Assembly: GCF_900163635.1 (NCBI RefSeq)
Contig: NZ_FUID01000026.1
Location: 168,872 to 232,871, forward strand
Length of the DNA stretch: 64,000 bases
Source of the DNA: Leucobacter sp. 7(1)
Lineage (GTDB): Bacteria > Actinomycetota > Actinomycetes > Actinomycetales > Microbacteriaceae
Direction: 5' to 3'
Positions 8,020 through 17,053 of the stretch are shown one piece after another. How positions within the stretch are numbered: position 1 is the stretch's first letter; each line of letters begins with the position of its first letter. The position numbers were made by a program, and so were the translations under genes. The notes under the pieces are model-generated. The model did no database searches. It was not told the DNA's origin and saw nothing but the letters and a program-made list of their open reading frames with translations.

Positions 8020-9459
8020 ATGGCGAAAGCGTATGAACGAAAGCATCGCATCGCGGTGCTCGGTGGCGGTCCCGGCGGCTATGAGGCGGCGCTCGCGGGC
8101 GCGCAGCTCGGAGCTGAGGTAACGCTGATTGAAAGTGCCGGCGTCGGCGGAGCAGCGGTGCTCACCGATGTGGTGCCCTCGAAGAGTCTGATTGGCACCG
8201 CGGGCGCGGTGCAGGCGGTCCGTGACTCCGGCAAGCTCGGCGTGCAGGCGTTCGTGCCGGGCGGGGACGGCAAGCCCGTGCGCCCCGAAATTGCGGTCAA
8301 CCTCGCTGCGGTGAACAAGCGACTGCTCGCCATGGCGGGCGCGCAGTCCGTTGACATGCTGCGCACACTCGAAGACGCAGGCGTCCGAGTCGTGCAGGGG
8401 GAAGGACGCCTCGACGGCCCGAACGCGGTGCTCGTGTCGACCGCGGCCGCGGGCGAGGGCACCGATTTTGATCGCATTGAGGCCGACACCATTGTCGTGG
8501 CGGTCGGGGCGAGCCCGCGAGAGCTTGACTCCGCAAAGCCTGACGGCGAGCGCATCCTCACCTGGAAGCAGCTGTATGACCTCTCGGCGATTCCGGAACA
8601 CCTTGTTGTTGTCGGATCCGGCGTCACCGGAGCTGAGTTTGCGAACGCATACCGTACGCTCGGTGCCGAGGTCACGCTCGTGTCAAGTCGGGAGCAGGTC
8701 CTCCCCGGCGAGGACCCCGACGCGGCAGCCGTGATCGAGCGCGAGTTCACCCGCCTCGGGATGAACGTGATGTCGCAATCGCGTGCCTCCACAGTGACGC
8801 GCACTGCTGACGGCGTCCTCGTGGAGCTCGAGGACGGCCGCACGATCGAGGCGTCTCACTGCCTCATGGCTGTGGGATCGATCCCGAACACGGCAGACCT
8901 CGGGCTTGAAGCGGCCGGCGTGAGCCTCACCGACAGTGGCCACATCCGGGTGAATAAGGTTGCGCGCACCGGGGTTCCCTCGATTTACGCCGCGGGTGAT
9001 TGCACGGACTTTTACCCGCTCGCTTCCGTCGCCTCCATGCAGGGACGCACGGCGATCATGCACGCACTCGGCGACTTCGTGCGTCCGATTGACCTGCGCA
9101 ACGTCGCCGCGAACGTGTTCACTTACCCGGAGATCGCGACCGTCGGGTGGAACGAGCGCAGTCTTGCGGATCACACGGACGTCGCAACGGCGATTTCTCA
9201 CACGATCCCCCTGAGCGTGAATCCCCGAGCCAAGATGATCGGTTTTACCGACGGCTTCGTGAAGCTTTTTGCGTGGGAAGCCTCGGGGACCGTGATCGGC
9301 GGTGTCATCGTTGCGCATCGAGCAAGCGAACTGATCTTCCCGCTCGCCCTCGCGGTTGAGCACCGGCTCACCGTTGACCAGGTTGCCTCAGCATTCGCGG
9401 TGTACCCGTCTTTGACGGGCGCGATCACCGACGCCGCCCGCGCGCTGCACCGGCACTGA
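8020..9459 (+). CDS. lpdA: NAD(P)H-quinone dehydrogenase, LpdA-type flavoprotein
   Basis: 479 residues with the two-dinucleotide-fold architecture of flavoprotein disulfide reductases. It has the FAD motif VLGGGPGGYEAALAGAQLG (residues 10-28), the NAD(P) motif VVVGSGVTGAEFANAY, the second FAD motif SIYAAGDCTD and a C-terminal dimerisation domain. Where dihydrolipoamide dehydrogenases carry the redox CxxxxC pair, this protein has GVGGAAVLTDVVPSK, so the disulfide is absent. Mycobacterium LpdA (Rv3303c) shows the same loss and acts as an NAD(P)H:quinone reductase, so that role is assigned by family. Cytoplasmic, possibly membrane-associated. A cupredoxin lipoprotein gene follows 30-36 bp downstream, likely in the same operon. 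Confidence 0.88.
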   Translation: MAKAYERKHRIAVLGGGPGGYEAALAGAQLGAEVTLIESAGVGGAAVLTDVVPSKSLIGTAGAVQAVRDSGKLGVQAFVPGGDGKPVRPEIAVNLAAVNKRLLAMAGAQSVDMLRTLEDAGVRVVQGEGRLDGPNAVLVSTAAAGEGTDFDRIEADTIVVAVGASPRELDSAKPDGERILTWKQLYDLSAIPEHLVVVGSGVTGAEFANAYRTLGAEVTLVSSREQVLPGEDPDAAAVIEREFTRLGMNVMSQSRASTVTRTADGVLVELEDGRTIEASHCLMAVGSIPNTADLGLEAAGVSLTDSGHIRVNKVARTGVPSIYAAGDCTDFYPLASVASMQGRTAIMHALGDFVRPIDLRNVAANVFTYPEIATVGWNERSLADHTDVATAISHTIPLSVNPRAKMIGFTDGFVKLFAWEASGTVIGGVIVAHRASELIFPLALAVEHRLTVDQVASAFAVYPSLTGAITDAARALHRH

Positions 9460-9495
9460 GCCCGATCCGAACGAACACCGAGCGAGGGAGTGGAC

Positions 9496-9906
9496 ATGAT
9501 TCCGGAGGCCGTGCGCACACGCAGCCTGTCCAGGCGGCGGCTGATCAGCGGTTTCGCGGGGATCGTTGGGCTTGGCGCGACAGTTTCGCTGGCCGGGTGC
9601 GCCCCCGCCGGGAAACCCGAGCTCGTGCCCTCGGATGACGAAGCGCAGGCCGCGGCGACGGTGCGGGCGTTCGACAACGCCTACGATCCGCCTGAGGTCG
9701 AGATCACTGCGAACCAGGCGGTGCGGTGGGACTTCTCAGGCCCCGCAGAGCACGATGTGGTCGCGGACGACGGGAGCTTTGTCAGCGCCCTGCAGACCGA
9801 GGGCAGTTACACCCACGTCTTCACCGAGCCGGGGGAGTACCCCTACGATTGCTCGGTTCACCCCGAGATGACCGGCGTGGTCCGGGTGCGAGCGGCAACA
9901 CCGTAA
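9496..9906 (+). CDS. Cupredoxin-domain lipoprotein (Tat-type signal)
   Basis: About 136 residues. The N terminus has a twin-arginine-like SRRRLISGF followed by a hydrophobic stretch and lipobox LAGC, so the mature protein should be lipid-anchored outside the membrane. The rest is a plastocyanin/azurin-type domain: NQAVRWDFSGPAEHDV gives the first copper His, and YDCSVHPEMTG gives Cys, His and Met of a type 1 copper site. It probably carries electrons at the membrane surface; the partner is unknown, but its position behind the quinone reductase gene suggests respiratory electron flow. ATG 9496 is preferred because GAGGGA lies seven bases upstream; a GTG at 9490 is in frame. Confidence 0.82.
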   Translation: MIPEAVRTRSLSRRRLISGFAGIVGLGATVSLAGCAPAGKPELVPSDDEAQAAATVRAFDNAYDPPEVEITANQAVRWDFSGPAEHDVVADDGSFVSALQTEGSYTHVFTEPGEYPYDCSVHPEMTGVVRVRAATP

Positions 9907-9931
9907 GTGCGAACCCCCACAGCAAAACAAA

Positions 9932-9971
9932 AACGGGGCGGGACCGCGATTGCTTGCGGTCCCGCCCCGTT
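9932..9971. terminator. Bidirectional Rho-independent terminator
   Basis: AACGGGGCGGGACCGC (9932-9947) pairs perfectly with GCGGTCCCGCCCCGTT (9956-9971). It lies between convergent genes. The minus strand has a long T-rich run after the hairpin (complement of GCAAAACAAAAA), so it mainly serves the RNA methyltransferase gene. Confidence 0.85.
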
Positions 9972-9990
9972 CTTGTGCTGAGCCTGTGGC

Positions 9991-11319
9991 CTATGCGCGC
10001 TCGAACACTGCGAGAGTCTCGAAGTGGTGTGTGTGCGGGAAGATGTCGAAGCCGCGCAGGCTCGTGAGCTCGTAGCCCGCGTCACGCAACGTCTTCGTAT
10101 CGCGCGCCAGCGCCACGGGGTCGCACGCCACGTACACAATGTTTGCCGGGGCGAGCTGGATGAGCTGCGCGGTGACCTCCCCGCCCGCACCCGAGCGGGG
10201 CGGATCGAGCACCACAGTGCCGCGGCTGAGTCGGTCTCGAACCGGTGCCGCTGCTTGCAGCAGCTCCGCGAGGTGGCGATCCACGCGCGCGGTGAGGGCG
10301 CGCGCGCCCACGAGCTCGGCGAGATTCTCAGCCGCGTCGTCGGTTGCGGCACCGTCCGACTCGATTGACGTGATCTTCAGGCCGGGACCGGCAGCTTCAG
10401 CAACGGCTGCTGCGAGGAGTCCCGCGCCGCCGTAGAGGTCAAGGTTGCCAGCCGCCGGATCAAAGCGACCATCCTCGATGAGGTCGCTCACCGCATCGCG
10501 CACCGCTGTGAACAGCAGGGCGGGGGCTTCGCGGTGTACCTGCCAGAAGCCGCCGGCACGCACAAGGAAACCCCGATCCTCAACGAGCTCCTTGACCGCG
10601 TCGTTCGCGCCCGCGCGAGTGCGCTCGCCGGCCATGCCGAGCAGCATACGGGGGTCGTCCGCAGAGGGAGCGACAAGGTCGACCGTTGCGACGCCCGGCA
10701 TCAGATCCCCCAGTGGAGCGATCTGCGCAATGCCATCGTTCGCAAGCGGGAGCGAATCGACCGAGATGATCCGGCGGCTGCGGGCAGCGTACGGGCCGAC
10801 TGCGCCGGTCTCCGGGTCGACGTGCAGGCGGACCCGGCTGCGGTAGCCGAGCCCGTTGGTCTCGTCGTCGCCCGGTGCCGCCTCGATGAGATCAGCGAGG
10901 GCCTCGCTGAGGTCCTCACCCTCGTCCGCAGCGAGCTCAACGCCGCCGAAGCGGCGCATCGCGTCGGTCAGCACCTCGGCCTTCAGCAGTCGCTGCCGTT
11001 CGAGCGCAATGTGGCCAAACTCGGCACCACCCGCCCGGTCTTCGGGATCGAGCGCCACACTTGCAGCGTCCCAGATGTGATCGCGACGGTCCGCGGAGGC
11101 GTCGATGACCTCGGTGGTGGTAGCGCGGGCGAAGGATTTCTTCTTCGCGTCCGTCACGCGGGCGCGCACACGCTCGCCCGGAATTGCGTCGGAGACGAAG
11201 ACGACGCGGCCCTCGTGGCGGGCGACACTGATGCCGCCGTGCGCGATGCCGGTGACGTCGAGTTCGATTTCTGCGCCGACCTCGAGGGGGGTGCCGGCAG
11301 GGGTGTCAGGGAAAGCCAT
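9991..11319 (-). CDS. Class I SAM-dependent RNA methyltransferase with TRAM domain (RlmD/TrmA family)
   Basis: About 442 residues. An N-terminal TRAM domain (residues 10-70: IELDVTGIAHGGISVAR, VFVSDAIPGERVRARV) is joined to a Rossmann methyltransferase with NLDLYGGAGLLAAAV, VVLDPPRSGAGGEV and the catalytic cysteine in VYVACDPVALARD. This is the 5-methyluridine (rRNA or tRNA m5U) methyltransferase family. The 4Fe-4S cysteines of classic RlmD (CxxxxxCxxC) are not seen, as in many actinobacterial members. Target base and RNA are unknown. ATG 11319 is chosen because GGGAGA precedes it; the longer frame from 11361 adds only a non-conserved leader. Confidence 0.85.
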   Translation of the reverse strand: MAFPDTPAGTPLEVGAEIELDVTGIAHGGISVARHEGRVVFVSDAIPGERVRARVTDAKKKSFARATTTEVIDASADRRDHIWDAASVALDPEDRAGGAEFGHIALERQRLLKAEVLTDAMRRFGGVELAADEGEDLSEALADLIEAAPGDDETNGLGYRSRVRLHVDPETGAVGPYAARSRRIISVDSLPLANDGIAQIAPLGDLMPGVATVDLVAPSADDPRMLLGMAGERTRAGANDAVKELVEDRGFLVRAGGFWQVHREAPALLFTAVRDAVSDLIEDGRFDPAAGNLDLYGGAGLLAAAVAEAAGPGLKITSIESDGAATDDAAENLAELVGARALTARVDRHLAELLQAAAPVRDRLSRGTVVLDPPRSGAGGEVTAQLIQLAPANIVYVACDPVALARDTKTLRDAGYELTSLRGFDIFPHTHHFETLAVFERA

Positions 11320-11422
11320 ACTTCTATTCTCCCATCCCTTGAGGAGCAAGCGGTGCATCATGGCATGGACAGCGGGCGAACGGCCGTCACTGCATGAGAC
11401 CTCACGGTGCGCGGACGCTGCG

Positions 11423-11428
11423 TAGGAT
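11423..11428 (+). promoter_or_regulatory. -10 element of a leaderless maf promoter
   Basis: TAGGAT, six bases before ATG 11435, with no Shine-Dalgarno between. Confidence 0.45.
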
Positions 11429-11434
11429 CGATAT

Positions 11435-12082
11435 ATGCGCCTCTACCTCGCCTCCACGTCACCCGCCCGCCTCTCAGTGCTGCGGGGCGCGGGCATTGAG
11501 CCGATCTGCTTCTCGCCAGACGTCGATGAGGATGCGGCGGTGGCGGCCCGGGAGGCCGAACTGGGTCGTGCGCTCAGCGCTCCCGAGCTGACCGAGTACT
11601 TGGGGCGGCTGAAAGCGGAGGACGTTGTGGCCAGGCACGGGCACGAAATCGACGGACTTGTGCTCGGCGGCGACTCGATGTTCCTGCTCGACGGCGAAAT
11701 CCTGGGCAAGCCGCACCTGCCGGAAGTAGCACTCGCGCGGTCGCGACAGCATCGTGGGCGCACCGGGGTGCTCCATTCGGGGCACTGGGTGATTGACCAC
11801 ACGGGCGGCACCGTGCAGGGGGCTGCGGGAGGCGTCGACACGGCGACTGTGACGCTCGCCGCCGATGTGAGCGACGCCGAGCTCGATGCCTATGTGGCGT
11901 CGGGGGAGCCGCTCGAACTGGCCGGGGGCTTTGCGATTGATGGCCTGGCTGGGGCCTTCATTGAGCGCATTGAGGGGGCACCGAGCTGCGTGATCGGCCT
12001 GTCCCTGCCGGAGCTGCGGCGCCTTGTTGTGCGCCTGGGCCATTCCTACCCTGAGCTGTGGAACGCGCCGACGGGCCTGTAG
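11435..12082 (+). CDS. maf: Maf-family nucleotide pyrophosphatase
   Basis: 215 residues, a normal Maf length. YLASTSPARLSVLRGAG gives the N-terminal phosphate-binding SxSPRR-like motif (here SPAR). LVLGGDSMFLLDGEILGKP has the catalytic Asp and the Lys/Pro pair of the family. Maf proteins hydrolyse dTTP/UTP or modified nucleotides to monophosphates (house cleaning). The LPEVALARSRQHRGRTGVLHSGH segment matches the substrate-binding half. It is monocistronic and probably leaderless. The second half of the first motif is weaker than in E. coli YhdE, so the exact substrate is open. Confidence 0.87.
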   Translation: MRLYLASTSPARLSVLRGAGIEPICFSPDVDEDAAVAAREAELGRALSAPELTEYLGRLKAEDVVARHGHEIDGLVLGGDSMFLLDGEILGKPHLPEVALARSRQHRGRTGVLHSGHWVIDHTGGTVQGAAGGVDTATVTLAADVSDAELDAYVASGEPLELAGGFAIDGLAGAFIERIEGAPSCVIGLSLPELRRLVVRLGHSYPELWNAPTGL

Positions 12083-12083
12083 T

Positions 12084-12136
12084 CTGCCCTGCCCCCTGCC
12101 CCCTGCCCTGCTCTGCCCTCTGCCCTGCTCTGCCCC
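12084..12136 (+). repeat. C/T-rich short repeat tract
   Basis: Low-complexity tract built from CTGCCC and CTGCTCTGCC units, with two near-identical copies of CTGCCCTGCTCTGCC in its second half. It lies just after the maf stop codon. The 12083-12261 interval has no gene. Confidence 0.6.
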
Positions 12137-12261
12137 AACCGGGCACGCGCCCGCCCAAACTGTGTCAGATTCGCGAGACTGAGGGTTTTTCCCGGGGATT
12201 TTCATCGTGTAGGAGAAAACGCCTACCTGTGGGCGGGCGTCGGGCAGCGGTGACGGGCGCG

Positions 12262-13923
12262 TTACGCGTCGGCGCGAGCGAGGAGGGCGACGGCGAGCGT
12301 CGCAATCGTCGTGCCGTCGGCGAGGTCGATGTCGAGCAATTCCTCGATGAGCGCGAGGCGCTGGTAAAACACCGAGCGGGAGAGCCGGGCGCGCTGGGCT
12401 GCGAGCGAGCGATTGGTCGGGTGGTCCAGGTAGGCACGCAGCACGTCCAGGAGGTCTCCGCTATGCCCGGGCCCCGCCGCCGCGTCGTGCGCGATCAGCG
12501 GTCCGAGCGTGGCTGTCGCATACTCCTGGACTTCGGGGGTCGCCGACAGTCCGCGCACGAGATACGCGAGCGCCTGCCGCTCCGCGATCTGCACGGTCAC
12601 GCGTCCGGTCCCAGCGGCGGGTCGCAGCCGTCCCGCCGCGCGCACCCGCTCGAGCGAGGTGATGAGCGAGCGGACCCCGCGCCCCGCAGCGCCGAGCCCC
12701 AGATGCGCCCGCCACGCTCCCGGAGTCGTTGACGGCAGGAGCATGTCGAGCTCGCGGGCGAGGCGTACCGCGAGTGGCGGCGGCACCTCTCCCCCCGAGG
12801 GTGCGACCCGAGGGTCGGCAGTGGGGAACGAGAGGAGGGCAAGCAGCGTGGTGCGGGATCCCGCATCGGTATCACCCTCATCGGGCACGAGAATGACTCG
12901 GCCCTCGGGAGCCACGGCGCGGCGTAGAGCCGTCTCAAGTACCGCGCGCTCGAGGGAGTCATGGGCACCGAAATCGGAGGTGCCGCGCAGCGTCGCACCG
13001 AGCACGACGCGGTCAGCGATGGGGAGTCCGGCCGCTGTGAGCTGCGTTGCGAGTTCCGTGTCTCGTCGATACCTTCCGCTGAGCAGCGTGTCGAACAGCT
13101 GTTTTGAGCTCAGCCTGAGCCAGGTCTCGCCACTGGTGTCGGCGAGCGTACCGAGGGCGAGTGCGAACGCCCCGAGTTCGAGCACCGTGCGCCGACCCGC
13201 GGGGTGTTCTGGGCCGCGGAGTGCAACAAGGCGACCAAATCTGCGGCCCTGGGCCTCGACGAACACATGCTCGGCCTCTGCGGGAAGCGTGGCATCTCCG
13301 GGGTGCGCCCAGGCGGCGAGAATGCCCTCAGGGTCGCGATCCCGCGCCGCCCACGCCACGACCCGCCCGGTTGAGTCCTCAAGCACAACTGGCGCATCAA
13401 GCGTCGCCGAGAGCCGCTCCACCACGTAGTCGACCGGGCTGCGATTGAGCCCCAACTCCGTGAGCATTGTGTGGACCTCGGCCCGCGCGGTGAGCGCCTC
13501 GTGCTGGGTCGCGAGCACACGCTGGTGAATCCGCTGAGTCAGCTGCACGAATCGCACTTCTCGATGCAGCGCAATCAGGGGAATCCCGCGCTCGCCGCAG
13601 GCGTGCACTAACGGGTCCGGGGCCGCGGTGAAATGGGTTCCGAGTTCAAGGATCACCGCGGCGGGCCCGGCCGCCGCGAGTGCGTTCGACAGCTCCGTGA
13701 GGCCCTTCGGGTCCGTCGGCCACCCCGCACCGGTTGTCAGCACAAGCTCGCCGCCATCGAGAAGCGCGATCGCGCCGGTGCCCGCCACGACGTGCGCCCA
13801 GCGAAGATGCCGACCGAGCCCGGACTGACCAGTGACGAGTTCCGGTTCGCCGGCGACAAGTTCGGGAAGCGCGAGCGCGTCCGCCACCGTGATGGGAGTG
13901 AGATCCGGCACTGAAGTTTCCAT
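12262..13923 (-). CDS. PucR-family transcriptional regulator
   Basis: About 553 residues. The N-terminal domain (TPITVADALALPELVAG to about residue 130) matches the PucR purine-catabolism-regulator-like ligand domain. A GGDEF-like middle region follows (about 290-420). The C-terminal PucR helix-turn-helix is TLRAYLDHPTNRSLAAQRA-like, here LLDVLRAYLDHPTNRS, then RLSRSVFYQRLALIEELL. Family members activate purine, pyrimidine, amine or amino acid catabolic genes in response to a pathway metabolite. It is divergent from mmsA and a class III aminotransferase, which it probably controls. ATG 13923 is preferred over GTG 13932, since a -10-like TACACT (minus strand, 13938-13933) would put the transcript start just before it. 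Confidence 0.85.
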   Translation of the reverse strand: METSVPDLTPITVADALALPELVAGEPELVTGQSGLGRHLRWAHVVAGTGAIALLDGGELVLTTGAGWPTDPKGLTELSNALAAAGPAAVILELGTHFTAAPDPLVHACGERGIPLIALHREVRFVQLTQRIHQRVLATQHEALTARAEVHTMLTELGLNRSPVDYVVERLSATLDAPVVLEDSTGRVVAWAARDRDPEGILAAWAHPGDATLPAEAEHVFVEAQGRRFGRLVALRGPEHPAGRRTVLELGAFALALGTLADTSGETWLRLSSKQLFDTLLSGRYRRDTELATQLTAAGLPIADRVVLGATLRGTSDFGAHDSLERAVLETALRRAVAPEGRVILVPDEGDTDAGSRTTLLALLSFPTADPRVAPSGGEVPPPLAVRLARELDMLLPSTTPGAWRAHLGLGAAGRGVRSLITSLERVRAAGRLRPAAGTGRVTVQIAERQALAYLVRGLSATPEVQEYATATLGPLIAHDAAAGPGHSGDLLDVLRAYLDHPTNRSLAAQRARLSRSVFYQRLALIEELLDIDLADGTTIATLAVALLARADA

Positions 13924-13938
13924 GTCATACACAGTGTA

Positions 13939-13957
13939 CGGAAGTTCGGGAATTCCG
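13939..13957. promoter_or_regulatory. Inverted repeat in the pucR-mmsA divergent promoter region
   Basis: CGGAA (13939-13943) and TTCCG (13953-13957) with a 9-base spacer, directly upstream of the -10-like TACACT of the PucR gene. It could be the PucR operator. Arms are short, so chance is possible. Confidence 0.35.
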
Positions 13958-14084
13958 CGATAGTTTGCCGGTCGTCTTCGTCGAGTGGCCCTGTCAGACT
14001 GGAATCACTGGGGCTCGGTGCCTCAAACACATTGCCCGGAATGATCCGGTCGATTCACGATGAGAACAGAAAGCGGGCAAGCGA

Positions 14085-15569
14085 ATGGCACGCATCCCCC
14101 ACGTAATCGGTGGCGAAAAGGTCGAGGCTGGCGAGCGGTACCAGGCCGTCTTCAACCCGGCAACCGGCGAGGCCCAGCACGAGCTGGGTATCGCGTCGGT
14201 GGAGACCGTTGAGCAGGCCATCGCCGCAGCACAGGCAGCGCTCCCGATGTGGCGCAAGACGAGCCTCACCAAGCGTGCGGACGTGTTCTTCAACCTGCGT
14301 CAGCTGCTCAAGCAGCGCACCCCCGAGCTCGCAGCGATCGTCACGAGCGAGCACGGCAAGGTGCTCTCGGACGCTGCCGGTGAGATCGCCCGCGGCCTCG
14401 AGAACGTGGAGTTCGCCTCCGGCCTGCTGCACCTCCTCAAGGGTGAGCGCGACGAGCAGGTCTCGACCGGCGTCGACGTGCACTCGATCAAGCAGCCCGT
14501 GGGTGTTGTTGCAGCGATCACGCCCTTCAACTTCCCCGTCATGGTTCCGCTGTGGATGATCGCCTCGGCAATTGCCTGCGGCAACACCGTGGTCCTGAAG
14601 CCCTCCGAGCGTGACCCCTCCGCCTCGGTGTTCATCGCCGACCTCTTCCGTGAGGCCGGCCTGCCCGATGGTGTGCTCAACGTGGTCCACGGCGACAAAG
14701 TTGCTGTGGACACGCTGCTCGACAGCCGCGACGTCAAGGCCATCAGCTTCGTGGGATCCACACCCATCGCCAAGTACATCTACGAGCGCGCAGCTGCGAA
14801 CGGCAAGCGCGTCCAGGCGCTCGGTGGCGCAAAGAACCACATGATCGTGATGCCCGACGCGGATCTCAACATGTCGGCTGACGCGGCGGTCTCCGCGGCG
14901 TACGGCTCGGCCGGCGAGCGCTGCATGGCCGTTTCCGTCGTCGTGGCTGTGGGCGACATCGCTGACGAGCTCGTGGGCAAGATCGCCGACCGGATCAAGG
15001 ACCTCAAGATCGGCGACGGCACTGATCCCGCATCCGAGATGGGCCCGCTCATCACCAAGGAAGCCAAGGAGCGCGTCGAGTCTTACGTCGCGGGTGCCGC
15101 GGCAGAGGGTGCCACAGTTGTCGTGGACGGCCGCGAGACCGAGTTCGCTGGCAACGGCTTCTTCACCGGTGTCTCGCTCGTCGACCACGTCAAGACCGAC
15201 AGCAAGATGTACCTCGACGAGATCTTCGGCCCGGTCCTCGCAGTGGTCCGCGTCGATACCTACGAAGAGGGCGTCCGCATCATCAACGAACACCAGTTCG
15301 GCAACGGCACCGCCATCTTCACCCGCGACGGTGGCGTCGCGCGCCAGTTCGAGTTCGAGGTCGAGGCTGGCATGGTCGGCATCAACGTGCCGATCCCCGT
15401 GCCCGTCGGATCCTTCTCCTTCGGTGGCTGGAAGGATTCACTGTTCGGCGACGCGCACATCTACGGTCCGGAGTCGATCAACTTCTACACCCGCTCCAAG
15501 GTCGTCACCACCCGCTGGCCGAACCCGGACCAGTCCAAGGTCGATCTCGGCTTCCCGAGCAACAGCTAA
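14085..15569 (+). CDS. mmsA: CoA-acylating methylmalonate-semialdehyde dehydrogenase
   Basis: 494 residues. It belongs to the ALDH superfamily: the catalytic cysteine is C280 in GSAGERCMA, and AITPFNFPVMVPLWM and FVGSTPIAKYIY are the NAD-binding features typical of MmsA/IolA. These enzymes convert methylmalonate semialdehyde to propionyl-CoA, or malonate semialdehyde to acetyl-CoA, with NAD and CoA and loss of CO2. The following aminotransferase gene starts 15 bp after its stop. Together they can turn beta-alanine, beta-aminoisobutyrate or a similar omega-amino acid into an acyl-CoA. The valine pathway is an alternative. Codon use is strongly biased, suggesting high expression. Confidence 0.9.
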   Translation: MARIPHVIGGEKVEAGERYQAVFNPATGEAQHELGIASVETVEQAIAAAQAALPMWRKTSLTKRADVFFNLRQLLKQRTPELAAIVTSEHGKVLSDAAGEIARGLENVEFASGLLHLLKGERDEQVSTGVDVHSIKQPVGVVAAITPFNFPVMVPLWMIASAIACGNTVVLKPSERDPSASVFIADLFREAGLPDGVLNVVHGDKVAVDTLLDSRDVKAISFVGSTPIAKYIYERAAANGKRVQALGGAKNHMIVMPDADLNMSADAAVSAAYGSAGERCMAVSVVVAVGDIADELVGKIADRIKDLKIGDGTDPASEMGPLITKEAKERVESYVAGAAAEGATVVVDGRETEFAGNGFFTGVSLVDHVKTDSKMYLDEIFGPVLAVVRVDTYEEGVRIINEHQFGNGTAIFTRDGGVARQFEFEVEAGMVGINVPIPVPVGSFSFGGWKDSLFGDAHIYGPESINFYTRSKVVTTRWPNPDQSKVDLGFPSNS

Positions 15570-15583
15570 GCGAGGATCCGGTC

Positions 15584-16972
15584 ATGGCTGATTACATCGA
15601 TCTGAACGGCGCCGAGCAGGCTTTCGGTGACACCGACGCGCAGCGCGAGGTCCGGGCGAACGACCGCCAGTACGTCTTCCACTCGTGGTCGGCGCAGGGT
15701 GCGATCAACCCGCTGCCCATCGCCAAGGGCGAGGGCGTCCGGTTCTGGGACTACGACGGGACCGAGTACCTCGATTTCTCCTCGCAGCTTGTGAACTTGA
15801 ACCTGGGGCACCAGCACCCGGGCCTCATCAAGGCGATTCAGGAGCAGGCCGGTCGTCTTGCGACAATCCAGCCCGCGATGGCGAATGATGTGCGCGGGGA
15901 GCTCGCGAAGCGCATTGTGGAGCACTCCTTTGAGGGTGCGCGCTCGGTGTTCTTCACGAACGGCGGAGCTGACGCGGTCGAGTATGCGGTGCGCATGGCG
16001 CGCCACCACACCGGTCGGCAGAAGGTCTTGGCCCGCTACCGCTCGTACCACGGCTCGACCGGCACGGCCATCACCCTCACGGGTGAGCCGCGCCGTTGGG
16101 CCAATGGCACGCTCGATGCGGGAGTAGTTCACTTCACTGGCCCCTACCCCTACCGCTCGGCGTTCTACGCCGAGACCCCGGAGCAGGAGACGGAGCGCGC
16201 ACTTGCGCACCTGCGCCAGACAATCGAGCTCGAGGGCCCCGGCACCATCGCCGCGATCATCCTCGAGTCGGTCACTGGCACGAACGGCATCCTGGTGCCG
16301 CCGCCAGGCTATCTCGCGGGCGTACGCGCGCTGTGTGACGAGTTCGGGATCATGCTGATCTGCGACGAGGTCATGGCCGGCTTCGGCCGGACCGGCCACT
16401 GGTTCGCCTACCAGGCGTTTGATGTGGCACCCGATCTGGTGACTTTCGCCAAGGGCGTCAACTCGGGCTACGTGCCGCTCGGCGGCGTCGTGATCAGCGA
16501 GGCGATCCACGCCACCTTCGAAAACCGTTCGTTCCCCGGCGGCCTGACCTACTCGGGCCACCCGCTGGCGTGCGCCGCTGGCGTCGCGACGTTCGACATC
16601 TTCGAGGAGGAGCAGATCCTGGAGCGCGTGCGCGATCTGGGCGAGCGGGTTGTGCGCCCGCGTCTCGAAGCGATCGCCGCGAAGCACGCCTCGGTCGGTG
16701 AGGTGCGCGGCACTGGTCTCTTCTGGGCGATTGAGCTTGTGAAGAACCAGGAAACGCGCGAGCCGCTGATCCCGTTCAACGCATCGGGCGAGGCCGCGGC
16801 CCCGTTCAACGCCGTTGTCGCAGCGTGCAAGGCCGCGGGTCTGTGGCCGTTTGCCGCGGGCAACCGCCTGCAGGTGGCGCCCCCGCTGATTATCTCCGAA
16901 GCGGACCTGATCGCCGGGCTCGACATCATCGACGCTGCGCTCGACGTGGCTGACGGGTACGTCACCGCGTAG
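15584..16972 (+). CDS. Class III PLP aminotransferase (omega-amino acid type)
   Basis: 462 residues. Fold-type I class III features are: FLDFSSQLVNLNLGHQHP, FFTNGGADAVEYAVRMAR (PLP phosphate contact), YRSYHGSTGTA, LLICDEVMAGFGRTG-like LICDEVMAGFGRTGHWFA, and the Schiff-base lysine K290 in TFAKGVNSGYVPLGG. Such enzymes move an omega-amino group (beta-alanine, GABA, taurine or similar) to pyruvate or 2-oxoglutarate. Because mmsA lies just upstream and a PucR regulator is divergent, beta-alanine or beta-aminoisobutyrate is the most likely donor. This is inference from context. GAGGA lies about ten bases before ATG. A strong terminator follows. Confidence 0.88.
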   Translation: MADYIDLNGAEQAFGDTDAQREVRANDRQYVFHSWSAQGAINPLPIAKGEGVRFWDYDGTEYLDFSSQLVNLNLGHQHPGLIKAIQEQAGRLATIQPAMANDVRGELAKRIVEHSFEGARSVFFTNGGADAVEYAVRMARHHTGRQKVLARYRSYHGSTGTAITLTGEPRRWANGTLDAGVVHFTGPYPYRSAFYAETPEQETERALAHLRQTIELEGPGTIAAIILESVTGTNGILVPPPGYLAGVRALCDEFGIMLICDEVMAGFGRTGHWFAYQAFDVAPDLVTFAKGVNSGYVPLGGVVISEAIHATFENRSFPGGLTYSGHPLACAAGVATFDIFEEEQILERVRDLGERVVRPRLEAIAAKHASVGEVRGTGLFWAIELVKNQETREPLIPFNASGEAAAPFNAVVAACKAAGLWPFAAGNRLQVAPPLIISEADLIAGLDIIDAALDVADGYVTA

Positions 16973-17002
16973 TCAGTGGCAGGGTGCTCAGCGCCCCAAA
17001 TC

Positions 17003-17037
17003 GCAGGGCCGGATCTCCGCTGGGGATCCGGCCCTGC
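17003..17037 (+). terminator. Hairpin terminator after the aminotransferase
   Basis: GCAGGGCCGGATC (17003-17015) pairs perfectly with GATCCGGCCCTGC (17025-17037) around a 9-base loop. The downstream sequence is only weakly T-rich. Confidence 0.75.
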
Positions 17038-17053
17038 GTGCTTGGAACTCATT

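Noticed and set aside
8020..9459. Dihydrolipoamide dehydrogenase
   Set aside because: The CxxxxC redox pair near the first FAD motif is missing, and no 2-oxoacid dehydrogenase genes are nearby; the LpdA quinone reductase assignment fits better.
12084..12136. C/T-rich repeats as a CRISPR array
   Set aside because: Units are 6-15 bp, imperfect and without spacers; no cas genes are present.
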